From the NCBI RefSeq assembly GCF_043643765.1, contig NZ_JBHZSP010000001.1:124001-188000 (forward strand): 64,000 nucleotides of DNA, written 5' to 3'. Below the pieces are notes generated by a model. It saw nothing but the letters and a program-made list of their open reading frames with translations. It ran no database searches and was not told the DNA's origin. Of this stretch, positions 34,123 through 42,950 are shown in pieces (positions within the stretch are counted from its first letter, which is position 1; every line of letters starts with the position of its first letter). The position numbers were made by a program, and so were the translations under genes. The DNA is from Marinomonas posidonica_A. GTDB lineage: Bacteria; Pseudomonadota; Gammaproteobacteria; Pseudomonadales; Marinomonadaceae.

Positions 34123-35151
34123 TTATTCCGCAATCAAGCGTGCTGGAATATCAATGCCACGTTCACGATAGTAACGCGCTGCACCTGGGTGAAGTGGTAC
34201 CGGCAAACCTGCAATGGCTTTTTCAATGGCCATAACAGACGTCGCTTTATGGATTGCGCTCAAGTAACCGAGGTTTTCATAAAGGGATTTGGTTAGCTGG
34301 TAAACATCGTCTTCTGAAAGATCTGCACGGGCTGCCAAGAAGTTCGGCTGCGCGACCGTGTTGATGTTTTTCGTTTGGCCTGGGTAAGTGTTAGCTGGAA
34401 TCACATAACGAGTCCACAATTCGTAATTACCATTGGCCGCTTTCATTTGTTCATCGGTGAAGTCCAGTACTTGTACTTTGTCGCCCATGGACGCGTATAA
34501 ACGTGTCACTGCACTCACAGGAACACCGGCAGGGGTATTCATACCTTCGATGTTGCCGTTTTGCATGGCGTCCGCACTGGCACCATACCCCATGTAAGCT
34601 AAGCTGAATTTGTCTGGATCAATGCCAAGGCCATTCAACTGCTGGCGACCTGATCCTTCCGTTCCAGAGTTTTTCTTACCGATGGAAAACTTATTGTTTG
34701 TCCCTTCTAAGTCTTTTAGATCGGCGACCGTACCGGTTTTGGCTAAATCAGACTTTAATACAAAGTGTTCAACATTTTGCCAAAGCATGGAGACAGAGCG
34801 CAGCTCGGTTTGCTTACCGGATTGTTTGAAAGGACCTTCACCTTCCCATGCCCATGCACCATATAAGCCTTGTAGAATAGCAAATTGAGCTTGGTCTTCA
34901 CGCAGAAGTTTGATGTTTTCACCTGAGCCTGCAGAGCTGATAGCAGAAACGGATAAACCAAATTTCGGTTCGAGTTTTACTTTACTCAACGTCGCAATCG
35001 CTACGCCAACAGGGTAGTAGGTACCTCCAGTTGACGCCGTCGCTAGGATGTAATTGCGCTTATCGTCTGCTGAAGCAGCACCAGATGATAGTGCGATGGC
35101 AGCCGCTGTAGCACTGCTTAGAATGGCTTTGGTTACAAATCCCAATTTCAT
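34123..35151 (-). CDS. TAXI-family TRAP periplasmic binding protein
   Basis: A periplasmic solute receptor of 342 aa with a Sec signal peptide (about residues 1-29, cleavage after ASA). The TAXI signature is present at the N-terminus: LATASTGGTYYPVGVAIA, followed by SAGSGENIKLL and a QAQFAILQ motif. NKFSIGKKNSGTEGSGRQ and YMGYGASADAMQNG are further family features. The start at ATG 35151 follows GAGGAG by nine bases; an earlier in-frame start adds a hydrophilic stretch before the signal peptide and is unlikely. It pairs with the fused 4TM/12TM subunit. TAXI proteins bind glutamate, ketoglutarate and other acids, so the ligand is open. Confidence 0.9.
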   Translation of the reverse strand: MKLGFVTKAILSSATAAAIALSSGAASADDKRNYILATASTGGTYYPVGVAIATLSKVKLEPKFGLSVSAISSAGSGENIKLLREDQAQFAILQGLYGAWAWEGEGPFKQSGKQTELRSVSMLWQNVEHFVLKSDLAKTGTVADLKDLEGTNNKFSIGKKNSGTEGSGRQQLNGLGIDPDKFSLAYMGYGASADAMQNGNIEGMNTPAGVPVSAVTRLYASMGDKVQVLDFTDEQMKAANGNYELWTRYVIPANTYPGQTKNINTVAQPNFLAARADLSEDDVYQLTKSLYENLGYLSAIHKATSVMAIEKAIAGLPVPLHPGAARYYRERGIDIPARLIAE

Positions 35152-35441
35152 ATTATTTTTCTCCTCATTATGGGGTGAGTCCAATTTAACTATAGCGTGT
35201 TACTATAGCGAAATGCATACCAACTTTTTATCTTATTGAAATATAAGGTTTTTAATTTAATTGTCAGTGTTTCACCCTTTTTTTATCAAGATTTGAGCCG
35301 ATTCTTGCTGATAGTCGAAAGGGACTGATCGGCAAAAAATGGCTCATGGTGAAAGAGCTAAAAAGCCCTTTTTGCCTGTTCTTTTTACAAATAGATACCT
35401 TAGTATAAGCAATATTTTGCCGATGGAGCTGAAAACATAAA

Positions 35442-36062
35442 ATGAAACAAGATCATAATATTCGTGTTGTAATGTTTGATTTGGGCAATGTGCTGGTGGA
35501 CTTGGGCGACGTTGGAGAAATGCATGCTATGTTGAATACTCAAGGTGAAGAGTCTGAGGTATGGCGGCAGTGGCTACAATCGCCTGCCGTTGCGGCATTT
35601 GATTCAGGTCGAATTTCATTCGATGCTTTTGCTGATGCTTTATTAGAGGAAGTGGCAAGTAATACGGACAAATACACCTTTATGCAGGCATTTGAAGCTT
35701 GGCCAAGAGGTTTGTATGCCGGAGCCTTGGCGTTAGTGGATCAGGTTAAACCTGAATACCATCGAGCCATTTTATCGAATACCAATGCAGCTCACTGGCC
35801 AAGACTCATGGGAGAAATGGGCTTAGCGGGGCACTTTCATCATTATTTTGCTTCTCATCAACTGGGGTTGGTGAAGCCGGATCGAGCGGTTTATGAGGAC
35901 GTATTAAGGCGCTTAGGTGTCGCGCCACAAGAGGTTCTATTTGTTGATGATAATCAACTGAACATTGATGCCGCATCAGCACTGGGCATTCATGCTCATA
36001 GGGTGAAAGGCGTGATCGAAGCTCGTCAGGTTTTGACCCAATATCAGGTACTAGCGCAATAA
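35442..36062 (+). CDS. HAD-superfamily hydrolase (YihX-like)
   Basis: A 206-aa cytosolic phosphatase-type protein of HAD subfamily IA. Motif I is FDLGNVLVDLG, motif II ILSNTNAAHW, the lysine lies in GLVKPDRAVYEDV and motif III is VLFVDDNQLNIDAA. It closely follows the E. coli YihX layout (alpha-D-glucose-1-phosphate phosphatase), but HAD substrates cannot be read from such motifs. It stands alone on the plus strand and has only a weak ribosome-binding site (GGAG 15 bases upstream). Confidence 0.85.
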   Translation: MKQDHNIRVVMFDLGNVLVDLGDVGEMHAMLNTQGEESEVWRQWLQSPAVAAFDSGRISFDAFADALLEEVASNTDKYTFMQAFEAWPRGLYAGALALVDQVKPEYHRAILSNTNAAHWPRLMGEMGLAGHFHHYFASHQLGLVKPDRAVYEDVLRRLGVAPQEVLFVDDNQLNIDAASALGIHAHRVKGVIEARQVLTQYQVLAQ

Positions 36063-36152
36063 TGGCGTTTTAATCAAGATCAACCCCAACCCATTGCTTA
36101 TGGTCAAAGCGGTAAGCGAAAAAACGTTGGGTAGACAATCGGAGAAGGTTAG

Positions 36153-36893
36153 ATGAGAGGATTTGATGGGCTAAGCTCAAGTAACTATTCACGAACTCGG
36201 CCTTTGTATCCAGCTGAATTTTACTATTGGTTATTTCAGCAGGTGAACGCATCCAGTGTGGTATGGGATTGTGCCTGTGGAACCGGACAAGCGTCTGTTG
36301 ATCTGGCCGCCTACTTTGATCAAATTGAAGCCTCTGATATTAGTGAGTCGCAAATAAATGCCGCCACACCACATCGGCGTGTCACTTACCAAGTATCACC
36401 TGCGGAAATGACTCACTATCCAGATCAGCATTTTGATTTAGTGTGTGTGGCTCATGCTCTTCACTGGTTCGATTTAGACGCCTTTTGGAAAGAATTAAAG
36501 CGTGTGTTGAAACCAGGTGGTTTATTTGTCTGTTGGGGGTATAACCGATTATTAATAGGAGAAGCAGAAGATCACGCCATTTCGCAACATGTTATGCCTC
36601 TCTTGGCGCCTTACTGGCCCCAACAAAGCCGACTGTTGTGGAATGAGTATCGAGACATCATATTCCCCCTAGATTTGATTGACGTGCCAGAATTTGAATT
36701 GGTTTGCCACTGGTCTGTTGCACAGGTGAAAGATTTTATTTTCAGCTGGTCTGGGGCGCAGGAGTTTATAGTTCAACATGGGGAAGACGCGTTACTGACT
36801 AGTCTTGAGCCGTTGGAAAAGGCTTGGCGTACATCAAATCAAAAACAAGATGTTAATTTGCCATTTTTTGTCAAAGCGGGTCGATTTAATTGA
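36153..36893 (+). CDS. Class I SAM-dependent methyltransferase
   Basis: A 246-aa protein with the class I methyltransferase fold. Motif I is VWDCACGTGQASVDLA (about 36-51), an acidic strand end follows (EASDISESQI), and later FDLVCVAHALHWFDLDAFWKEL and LKRVLKPGGLFVCWGYN. The N-terminal YSRTRPLYPAEFYYWLF is typical of the group often named methyltransferase domain 11, which includes trans-aconitate methyltransferase-like proteins. The acceptor is not known. It stands 90 bp after the HAD gene and may share its transcript. Confidence 0.83.
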   Translation: MRGFDGLSSSNYSRTRPLYPAEFYYWLFQQVNASSVVWDCACGTGQASVDLAAYFDQIEASDISESQINAATPHRRVTYQVSPAEMTHYPDQHFDLVCVAHALHWFDLDAFWKELKRVLKPGGLFVCWGYNRLLIGEAEDHAISQHVMPLLAPYWPQQSRLLWNEYRDIIFPLDLIDVPEFELVCHWSVAQVKDFIFSWSGAQEFIVQHGEDALLTSLEPLEKAWRTSNQKQDVNLPFFVKAGRFN

Positions 36894-36977
36894 TACAAGG
36901 CTTTGTTGCCCCTAATTTACCTTTCGCTAGGAAGGCAAAAGATAAAATTAAGACTAAAGTGGAATAGCTAGGCATTG

Positions 36978-37000
36978 GCAGACCGCTATAGTAGTTCTGC
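36978..37000 (+). promoter_or_regulatory. Inverted repeat upstream of acs
   Basis: GCAGA (36978-36982) and TCTGC (36996-37000) flank CCGCTATAGTAGT, 34 bp before the acs start. The ten bases CGCTATAGTA also occur, on the opposite strand, in the TAXI-gene upstream region (35201-35210). Either a shared regulator site or a coincidence of -10-like sequence is possible. Confidence 0.3.
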
Positions 37001-37033
37001 ATCCGAATAAAAACATTAACAATGGAGCGGGTT

Positions 37034-38992
37034 ATGAAATCATTATATAGCGCAATTTCAGTTGAAGCGGAAAATCAGGCCAATATCAGTCAGGCCGAGT
37101 TTGAAAAACGCTATCAAGAATCGATTGACAACCCAGACGAATTTTGGGGCAGAGAGGGTTTGCGCTTAGATTGGTCTAAGCCATATACCAAGGTCAAAAA
37201 CACCTCGTTTGAACGAGGTAACATTAGCATAAAATGGTTTGAAGATGGTGAGTTAAACGTGGCTCACAATTGTATCGATCGTCACCTACCTCAACTTGCC
37301 AACAAAGTGGCTTATTACTGTGAAGGGGATTTGGAAAGTGATGAAAAAATCGCGGTCACCTATCAAACCCTGCATGATGAAGTAGGCCGATTGGCGAATG
37401 TATTAAAACGCCAAGGGATTAAAAAAGGCGATCGAGTCGCCATTTATATGCCAATGATTCCACAGGCCGTTTACAGTATGTTGGCTTGTGCACGTATCGG
37501 CGCCATTCATTCCGTTATATTTGGGGGCTTTTCTGCCCACGCGATAGCGGATCGTTTAAACGATTGTGGTGTGAAATTGGTCATTACGGCTGACGAAGGT
37601 AAGCGAGCGGGTAACACCATTCCATTGAAACATAACGTTGATATGGCCTTAGACAACAATGCTTGCCTTTCAGTGGAAAAAGTTTTGGTGTGCCGTTACA
37701 CCCAGAAGGACATTCCCTGGGTGGCTGGTCGTGATTTGGATTGGGCGCAAGAGACGGCAAATGAATCGACGCAATGTCCTGCTGAACCGATGAACGCTGA
37801 AGATCCATTGTTTATTCTTTACACTTCAGGCTCGACTGGTAAGCCAAAAGGGGTGGTACATACCACAGGAGGCTATTTAGTTTATGCTTCGATTACTCAT
37901 GAGCTTGTGTTTGATTTAAAAGCGGACGATGTTTACTGGTGTGCGGCCGATGTGGGCTGGATTACTGGCCATAGTTACATGGTGTATGGCCCCCTTGCCA
38001 ATGGCACAACCAGTATTTTATTTGAAGGGGTGCCGACTTTCCCAGATTCTGGACGCATTGGTCGAGTGGTTGATAAGTTTGATGTCACGATTTTATACAC
38101 AGCGCCAACGGCCATCCGAGCTTTGATGGCAAAAGGCGACGAAGCTACGAAAAGCAGTGAACGTAAATCCTTGCGTATTCTTGGTAGCGTTGGTGAACCT
38201 ATTAACCCAGAGGCATGGTCTTGGTATTTCAGTGAGATCGGTAATTCGGCTTGTCCTATTGTGGATACCTGGTGGCAAACGGAAACAGGCGGCATGATGA
38301 TGACGCCAAGAATTGGTCAAGGAGACATTAAACCTGGCTTCTGTACTGGTCCTCTATATGGTGTTCAGCCTGCTTTGGTGGATGCTCAAGGGGAAATTCA
38401 AAGTCAGCAAGGCGTGTTGGTTGAAGGCGGTTTAGTATTGACCGACTCTTGGCCAGGGCAAGCTCGCACCGTGTATGGTGACCATGAACGTTTTGAACAA
38501 ACCTATTTCAGTACCTTTGATGGTATGTATTTCACGGGAGATGGGGCTTCACGCGACGAAGACGGACATTATCTAATTACCGGCCGTATGGACGATGTGT
38601 TAAATGTGTCTGGTCACCGTTTGGGTACGGCTGAAATTGAAAGTGCCTTGGTGGCGCATCCATCGGTGGCGGAAGCTGCAATTGTTGGCTACCCGCACGA
38701 CATCAAAGGACAAGGTATTTATGTCTATGTGACCCCAGTGTCTGGTGTGACACCGGATGATGAATTGAGTAAGTCTCTTAAGCAGTTTGTGCGTCAGGAA
38801 ATTGGCCCAATTGCGACACCGGATTTGATTCAATGGGCGAGTCGAGGTCTACCTAAAACTCGCTCAGGCAAGATTATGCGTCGTATCTTGCGTAAAATTG
38901 CAGCCAATGAACAAGACCAATTAGGGGATACCAGTACCCTAGCGGATCCTAGTGTGGTTGATGATTTGATTGAAAACCGTTTAAATGAGTAG
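37034..38992 (+). CDS. acs: Acetyl-CoA synthetase
   Basis: AMP-forming acetate:CoA ligase that makes acetyl-CoA from acetate, ATP and CoA. Motifs are YTSGSTGKPKGV (about 262-273), FEGVPTFPDSGRI, the Trp-containing WWQTETGG that limits substrate size to acetate, and TGRMDDVLNVSGHR. The C-terminal PKTRSGKIMRR carries the lysine that is acetylated in this family. Starting at ATG 37034, just after GGAG, gives 652 aa, exactly the length of E. coli Acs; an earlier ATG would itself overlap the ribosome-binding site. A response-regulator gene follows after 29 bp. Propionyl-CoA synthetase (PrpE) is a weaker alternative. Confidence 0.92.
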   Translation: MKSLYSAISVEAENQANISQAEFEKRYQESIDNPDEFWGREGLRLDWSKPYTKVKNTSFERGNISIKWFEDGELNVAHNCIDRHLPQLANKVAYYCEGDLESDEKIAVTYQTLHDEVGRLANVLKRQGIKKGDRVAIYMPMIPQAVYSMLACARIGAIHSVIFGGFSAHAIADRLNDCGVKLVITADEGKRAGNTIPLKHNVDMALDNNACLSVEKVLVCRYTQKDIPWVAGRDLDWAQETANESTQCPAEPMNAEDPLFILYTSGSTGKPKGVVHTTGGYLVYASITHELVFDLKADDVYWCAADVGWITGHSYMVYGPLANGTTSILFEGVPTFPDSGRIGRVVDKFDVTILYTAPTAIRALMAKGDEATKSSERKSLRILGSVGEPINPEAWSWYFSEIGNSACPIVDTWWQTETGGMMMTPRIGQGDIKPGFCTGPLYGVQPALVDAQGEIQSQQGVLVEGGLVLTDSWPGQARTVYGDHERFEQTYFSTFDGMYFTGDGASRDEDGHYLITGRMDDVLNVSGHRLGTAEIESALVAHPSVAEAAIVGYPHDIKGQGIYVYVTPVSGVTPDDELSKSLKQFVRQEIGPIATPDLIQWASRGLPKTRSGKIMRRILRKIAANEQDQLGDTSTLADPSVVDDLIENRLNE

Positions 38993-39021
38993 ACATAGTA
39001 CTGACCTAATAAGGATAAAAT

Positions 39022-39672
39022 GTGCTGTCACTTGTTATTGCGGATGACCACCCATTGTTCCGCAGCGCACTGAGCAGTGCGCTGCGGGCAGAAATTAAAG
39101 ACGTAGACATAGTCGAAGCCAATGATTTGGATTCGACTATACGTTGTCTGGAACAGGTAAAAGATCTGGATCTTTTGCTACTGGACTTGAATATGCCCGG
39201 CAGCGGAGAGCTCTATGGCTTGATTCGCATTCGGCGAGATTTTCCAGATGTTCCTGTGGCCATTATTTCTGGCAGTGAAGACTGTGCGTTGGTTGCCAAA
39301 GTGATTGAAGCGGGGGCCTTGGGGTTCATTCCAAAGACCAGTGAGCCTACAGTGTATGTAGCCGCCATTAATGAAATCTTGCTGGGGGATATTTGGTTAC
39401 CTGAGTCCCTTAAAAGAGACGTTGATAACCAACCCACGGCAGATTTAACCATGCAAAAGCGTGTCGCTGAATTGACGCCACAACAATACAAGGTGTTGTG
39501 TTATTTGCATGAAGGCTTGTTGAACAAACAGATTGCTTATGAACTATCGATCTCAGAAGCAACCGTAAAAGCACATATTACGGCTATTTTTAGAAAGCTG
39601 GACATTAATAATCGTACGCAAGCAGTACTGGTGGCCAGTGAGCTCAAATTGCAAATGTCTTCGAATGAGTAA
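39022..39672 (+). CDS. NarL/LuxR-type response regulator, probable acs regulator (CrbR-like)
   Basis: A 216-aa two-component regulator. The receiver domain has the acidic pair Asp8-Asp9, phosphoacceptor Asp55 in LLLDLNMPG and the Lys in FIPKTSEP. The C-terminal LuxR helix-turn-helix reads LTPQQYKVLCYLHEGLLNKQIAYELSISEATVKAH in parts (about 151-186). The GTG start follows AAGGA by six bases; an overlapping ATG is out of frame. It directly follows acs. In Vibrio cholerae and pseudomonads, a regulator of this type (CrbR/ErdR) with a transporter-like sensor kinase controls acs and acetate use. No such kinase is in the window. The link is by position and family only. Confidence 0.87.
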   Translation: MLSLVIADDHPLFRSALSSALRAEIKDVDIVEANDLDSTIRCLEQVKDLDLLLLDLNMPGSGELYGLIRIRRDFPDVPVAIISGSEDCALVAKVIEAGALGFIPKTSEPTVYVAAINEILLGDIWLPESLKRDVDNQPTADLTMQKRVAELTPQQYKVLCYLHEGLLNKQIAYELSISEATVKAHITAIFRKLDINNRTQAVLVASELKLQMSSNE

Positions 39673-39686
39673 CAAGTAGTCGACGG

Positions 39687-39950
39687 TTATGATGATTCTT
39701 TTTCAGAATCCGTTTTAGCGTGACAGCATGACACCTTTTCAGGCACTGGATCTTCGCCACCTTCATGCCATGGATGACATTTAGACAATCTTTTGATGCT
39801 CAAATAACTGCCTTTTATTACACCAAAACGTTCTATGGCCTGCAGGCTATACTGAGAGCAACTTGGGTAAAATCGACAGTTATTGCCCAGTAATGGACTA
39901 ATCCCATATTGGTAGGCTTTTATTAAAAGCAGAGCAAGGCGTTTAATCAT
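39687..39950 (-). CDS. yidD: Membrane protein insertion efficiency factor YidD
   Basis: An 87-aa small protein helping YidC/Sec-dependent membrane insertion at the inner membrane. The family signature is complete: YQYGISPLLGNNCRFYPSCSQYS near the N-terminus, read in two parts, and HPWHEGGEDPVP near residue 60. In most bacteria this gene sits in the rpmH-rnpA-yidD-yidC cluster near the origin. Here it is alone, convergent with the response-regulator gene, whose stop is 14 bp away. Confidence 0.92.
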   Translation of the reverse strand: MIKRLALLLIKAYQYGISPLLGNNCRFYPSCSQYSLQAIERFGVIKGSYLSIKRLSKCHPWHEGGEDPVPEKVSCCHAKTDSEKESS

Positions 39951-40043
39951 AATGTTCTGTCCGCTTTTTGTCAGAAATAAGGATGTATATCCTAGTGTCT
40001 ATTTGATAATGTAAAACAATTCTTATTAAGATCCTATTATATT

Positions 40044-40910
40044 ATGCCTGATTCTTCTTTAACACTTGATGCCAGTCAAATCGTCGCATATCAAGGCGAA
40101 CCTGGTGCTTATTCTCATTTGGCTTGCAAACACACCTTTCCTGATTGGACGAGCGTTAATTGTGCGACGTTTGCCGACGCTCTACATATGGTTGAACAAG
40201 GCGATGCCTTTTACGCCATGATTCCCGTTGAAAATTCGACCGCTGGTCGTGTTGAAGAGATTTATCGTGAATTACGCAAAACACAGTTGTTTGTTGTCAA
40301 AGAACACTTTGAGCCGGTTAACCACTGTTTGATTGCCCGTCATGATATGATTCTAGATCAAGTGACTAGAATCGGCAGCCACCCACAAGCGTTAGCCCAA
40401 TGCGATGGTAATATTAAGGCGTTGGGAGCGAAAAATCTGGCTATGTACGATACGGCGGGTGCCGCCAAACACATTGCTGAGCAAGATGAGCCAGGATTAG
40501 CGGTGATTTCATCTGAATTGGCAGCGGAACTGTACGGTTTAAAGGTGCTGCAAACTCACTTTAATGATACCCAAGGTAATACCACACGTTTTTTGGTGTT
40601 CTCTCGTCAACAAAAAATGCCAGTGTACGAATCAGAGCATACTTATATTACGTCCTTTATGTTTCGTGTACGCAACATTCCTGCTGCTTTGTATAAAGCC
40701 ATGGGGGGCTTTGCCACGCAAGGGATTAACATGCTCAAACTGGAAAGTTATATGGTCAATGGCAATTTTACCGCCACTCAGTTTTATGTGGATGTGGAAG
40801 CGCATTTTCAAGCTCCAGCTATGCAAGCCGCCTTAGAAGAGTTGCGTTTTTTCTCGGAAGAGGTGCGAATTTTAGGAACCTATTTAGCGGATGAGTATAG
40901 GCTGAAATAA
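40044..40910 (+). CDS. pheA: Prephenate dehydratase, stand-alone with ACT domain
   Basis: A 288-aa enzyme that converts prephenate to phenylpyruvate in phenylalanine synthesis. The catalytic domain begins with VAYQGEPGAYSHLA and has MIPVENSTAGRV, SHPQALAQC and the TRF motif in GNTTRFLVFSRQ (about 175-190). A C-terminal ACT domain (about 200-285) with GINMLKLESYM should bind phenylalanine for feedback control. It lacks the chorismate mutase domain fused to PheA in many gammaproteobacteria, so mutase activity must come from elsewhere. It ends five bases before the TonB receptor gene. Confidence 0.92.
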   Translation: MPDSSLTLDASQIVAYQGEPGAYSHLACKHTFPDWTSVNCATFADALHMVEQGDAFYAMIPVENSTAGRVEEIYRELRKTQLFVVKEHFEPVNHCLIARHDMILDQVTRIGSHPQALAQCDGNIKALGAKNLAMYDTAGAAKHIAEQDEPGLAVISSELAAELYGLKVLQTHFNDTQGNTTRFLVFSRQQKMPVYESEHTYITSFMFRVRNIPAALYKAMGGFATQGINMLKLESYMVNGNFTATQFYVDVEAHFQAPAMQAALEELRFFSEEVRILGTYLADEYRLK

Positions 40911-40914
40911 CAGT

Positions 40915-42948
40915 ATGCGATTTCACTTGTTTTTGTTGTGTATCTGCAGTGCTGCAGTATGGGCTGAGGACGATCTATTATTTTCGGATGTGGATTTTTT
41001 AGCTACTTCGGGTAGTTCCAACACTGATTTGGGGGGATATGATGGTTTTCTAGAAGACATCCCTGTTGTCGTTACGCCCTCGAAAATCCCTCAACCTAGA
41101 GTCGATGTGTCTTCTACTTTGTCAGTGTTAGACGGGGAATTTATTCGTCGAATTAATATGCAATATGTTGAGGATCTGCTGCAATTTGTACCGGGTTTTT
41201 CCGTCGTGCCGTATCATGCTTCCAGTCAGATTGTCGCATCCTATCATGGTACTCAGCTTGATCAATATCGTCGTATTCAGGTATTGATTAATGGGCGTTC
41301 TGTTTACAGTGTTGGTTTGGCGCGAGTCGAGTGGGCGACTTTACCTTTGAGTATTGAAGATGTGGCGCGTGTCGAAATTAACCGTGGTCCCAATGCGGCC
41401 AGTTACGGTATTAATTCTTTTTTTGCCGTTGTAAACATCATTACACGTTCACCATTAGAGACGCTAGGAAATAGCATAACGGCTTATGCTGGATCCCAAG
41501 GTGATATGCGTTTGTATGGTCAACACAGTGGTTTAAATAAGGATTGGAGTTATCGTGCATCGGCTTCAACGACTAGGGTGGACGGTTTTGATGTCGACGT
41601 TTATGGGGACGACCGGCATGACGGTCATGGCGCAATGATGGGAAATGTGTTTCTTCAACAAGAAACCTCAGATAGCCGCTTTGATCTAGACATGGGGGCA
41701 AGCCATTTAAAAGCCAATATTGATCCCTCTGAGTATGAGACTACATCGGATCCCGGTTCATATGATACGAATAAGCCTTTGCGAATCGTTGATCGGGAAT
41801 ACATCAAAGTAGGCTTTAGTCAGCAAACCTCTACTCATCATGAATTAAAGCTGCAATATTATTATGACTATTCTGATGCGAATGAATTCCATGATGCTTT
41901 ATTAAATAATGACTTCTATAACTTGATGTTTGGTGGTTCAGAAACGAATAATGTCAACGCTTCCTACGAAGTGGATTTAATTGAAACTCGTCATGATATT
42001 GAACTGCAAAGCACTTGGCAGGCGGCGAACCAACTTAGGGTGATTTCAGCGTTGGGTTATCGTTGGGAAAAAGCAGAATCGGAGCATTATTTGTCAGGTA
42101 TCGCTCGGGATGAAGTGTTTCGTTTGTCTTCTAATTTAGAATATCGAGCAGATCAACATTGGGTACTGAATACGGGCGCCATGTTAGAGCACAGTGAATT
42201 GAGCGGGACGTTTTTGTCTCCTAAACTGGGTATGACTTATCGGCTATCAGAGCAAGACTCCCTGCGTTTTAATGTTTCAAAGGCGGTACGTACACCCGAT
42301 TTGTCGGATCAACATTTCCGCTGGCACTATGTTTTATCAAACGGTGATCGTTCAACGGTGACCTACGCCGATGAAGGAGAAGATGAAGAAAAAATCACCT
42401 CCTATGAACTGGGTTATTATCATTACTGGCCAACCAGAGGTTTGTCATTGGACGTCAAGCTGTATCATGACGAAGTGGATGATATGGTGCTCAGTTCAAA
42501 AGTTTTTAGTGCTCTGTCTGGTACGGACGCACCGATTGAAGAAGGGGTGACAGAAGACGTCATGATTGATGGCGTAGAATTGGAGCTGGATTGGCGTTCT
42601 CGTTCCGGTGCGATCACGCGTTTTACCTATGCCTACCAAGATACGCAAACGGATAATTCTCGACTAGAGCGTGCCACCACGCCAATTATGATGTCCTTGT
42701 TCAGTAGTGTGCCATTATCAGACCATTGGTCTGTTCAAGGTTATTACTGGTATGGCAAAGAGCTCGGAGGGCGAGATTATCAGTTGATCAACAGTTGGCT
42801 GGCGTATCGTCATTCATTTGGCCTGTATAGCAAAGCGACTTTGGGGGCTGGAGTAGAGGCTCGTTTAGACAATAATGCCCTGGTGTCTAGACACAACATT
42901 TTAGAAAAAGATGCCTATACTTATGTATTTGCAAGTCTCACCTTTTAA
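40915..42948 (+). CDS. TonB-dependent outer-membrane receptor
   Basis: A 677-aa outer-membrane protein with a signal peptide (residues 1-17, cleavage after VWA). The plug domain is clear: VVVTPSKIPQPRVDV like a TonB-box-near region, YVEDLLQFVPGFSV, VLINGRSVYS and RVEINRGPNAASYGINSFFAVVNIITR in parts (about 150-185). The remaining 480 residues form the beta barrel with many aromatic-ended strands and a terminal Phe (ASLTF). The ligand is not recognised; plug wording resembles receptors for siderophores, cobalamin or nucleosides. It may be co-transcribed with pheA by position, and with the periplasmic protein encoded right after it. Confidence 0.88.
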   Translation: MRFHLFLLCICSAAVWAEDDLLFSDVDFLATSGSSNTDLGGYDGFLEDIPVVVTPSKIPQPRVDVSSTLSVLDGEFIRRINMQYVEDLLQFVPGFSVVPYHASSQIVASYHGTQLDQYRRIQVLINGRSVYSVGLARVEWATLPLSIEDVARVEINRGPNAASYGINSFFAVVNIITRSPLETLGNSITAYAGSQGDMRLYGQHSGLNKDWSYRASASTTRVDGFDVDVYGDDRHDGHGAMMGNVFLQQETSDSRFDLDMGASHLKANIDPSEYETTSDPGSYDTNKPLRIVDREYIKVGFSQQTSTHHELKLQYYYDYSDANEFHDALLNNDFYNLMFGGSETNNVNASYEVDLIETRHDIELQSTWQAANQLRVISALGYRWEKAESEHYLSGIARDEVFRLSSNLEYRADQHWVLNTGAMLEHSELSGTFLSPKLGMTYRLSEQDSLRFNVSKAVRTPDLSDQHFRWHYVLSNGDRSTVTYADEGEDEEKITSYELGYYHYWPTRGLSLDVKLYHDEVDDMVLSSKVFSALSGTDAPIEEGVTEDVMIDGVELELDWRSRSGAITRFTYAYQDTQTDNSRLERATTPIMMSLFSSVPLSDHWSVQGYYWYGKELGGRDYQLINSWLAYRHSFGLYSKATLGAGVEARLDNNALVSRHNILEKDAYTYVFASLTF

Positions 42949-42950
42949 GT

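Noticed and set aside
36971..37000. Sigma-54 promoter before acs
   Set aside because: TGGCA is present, but the GC element at the required distance is missing.
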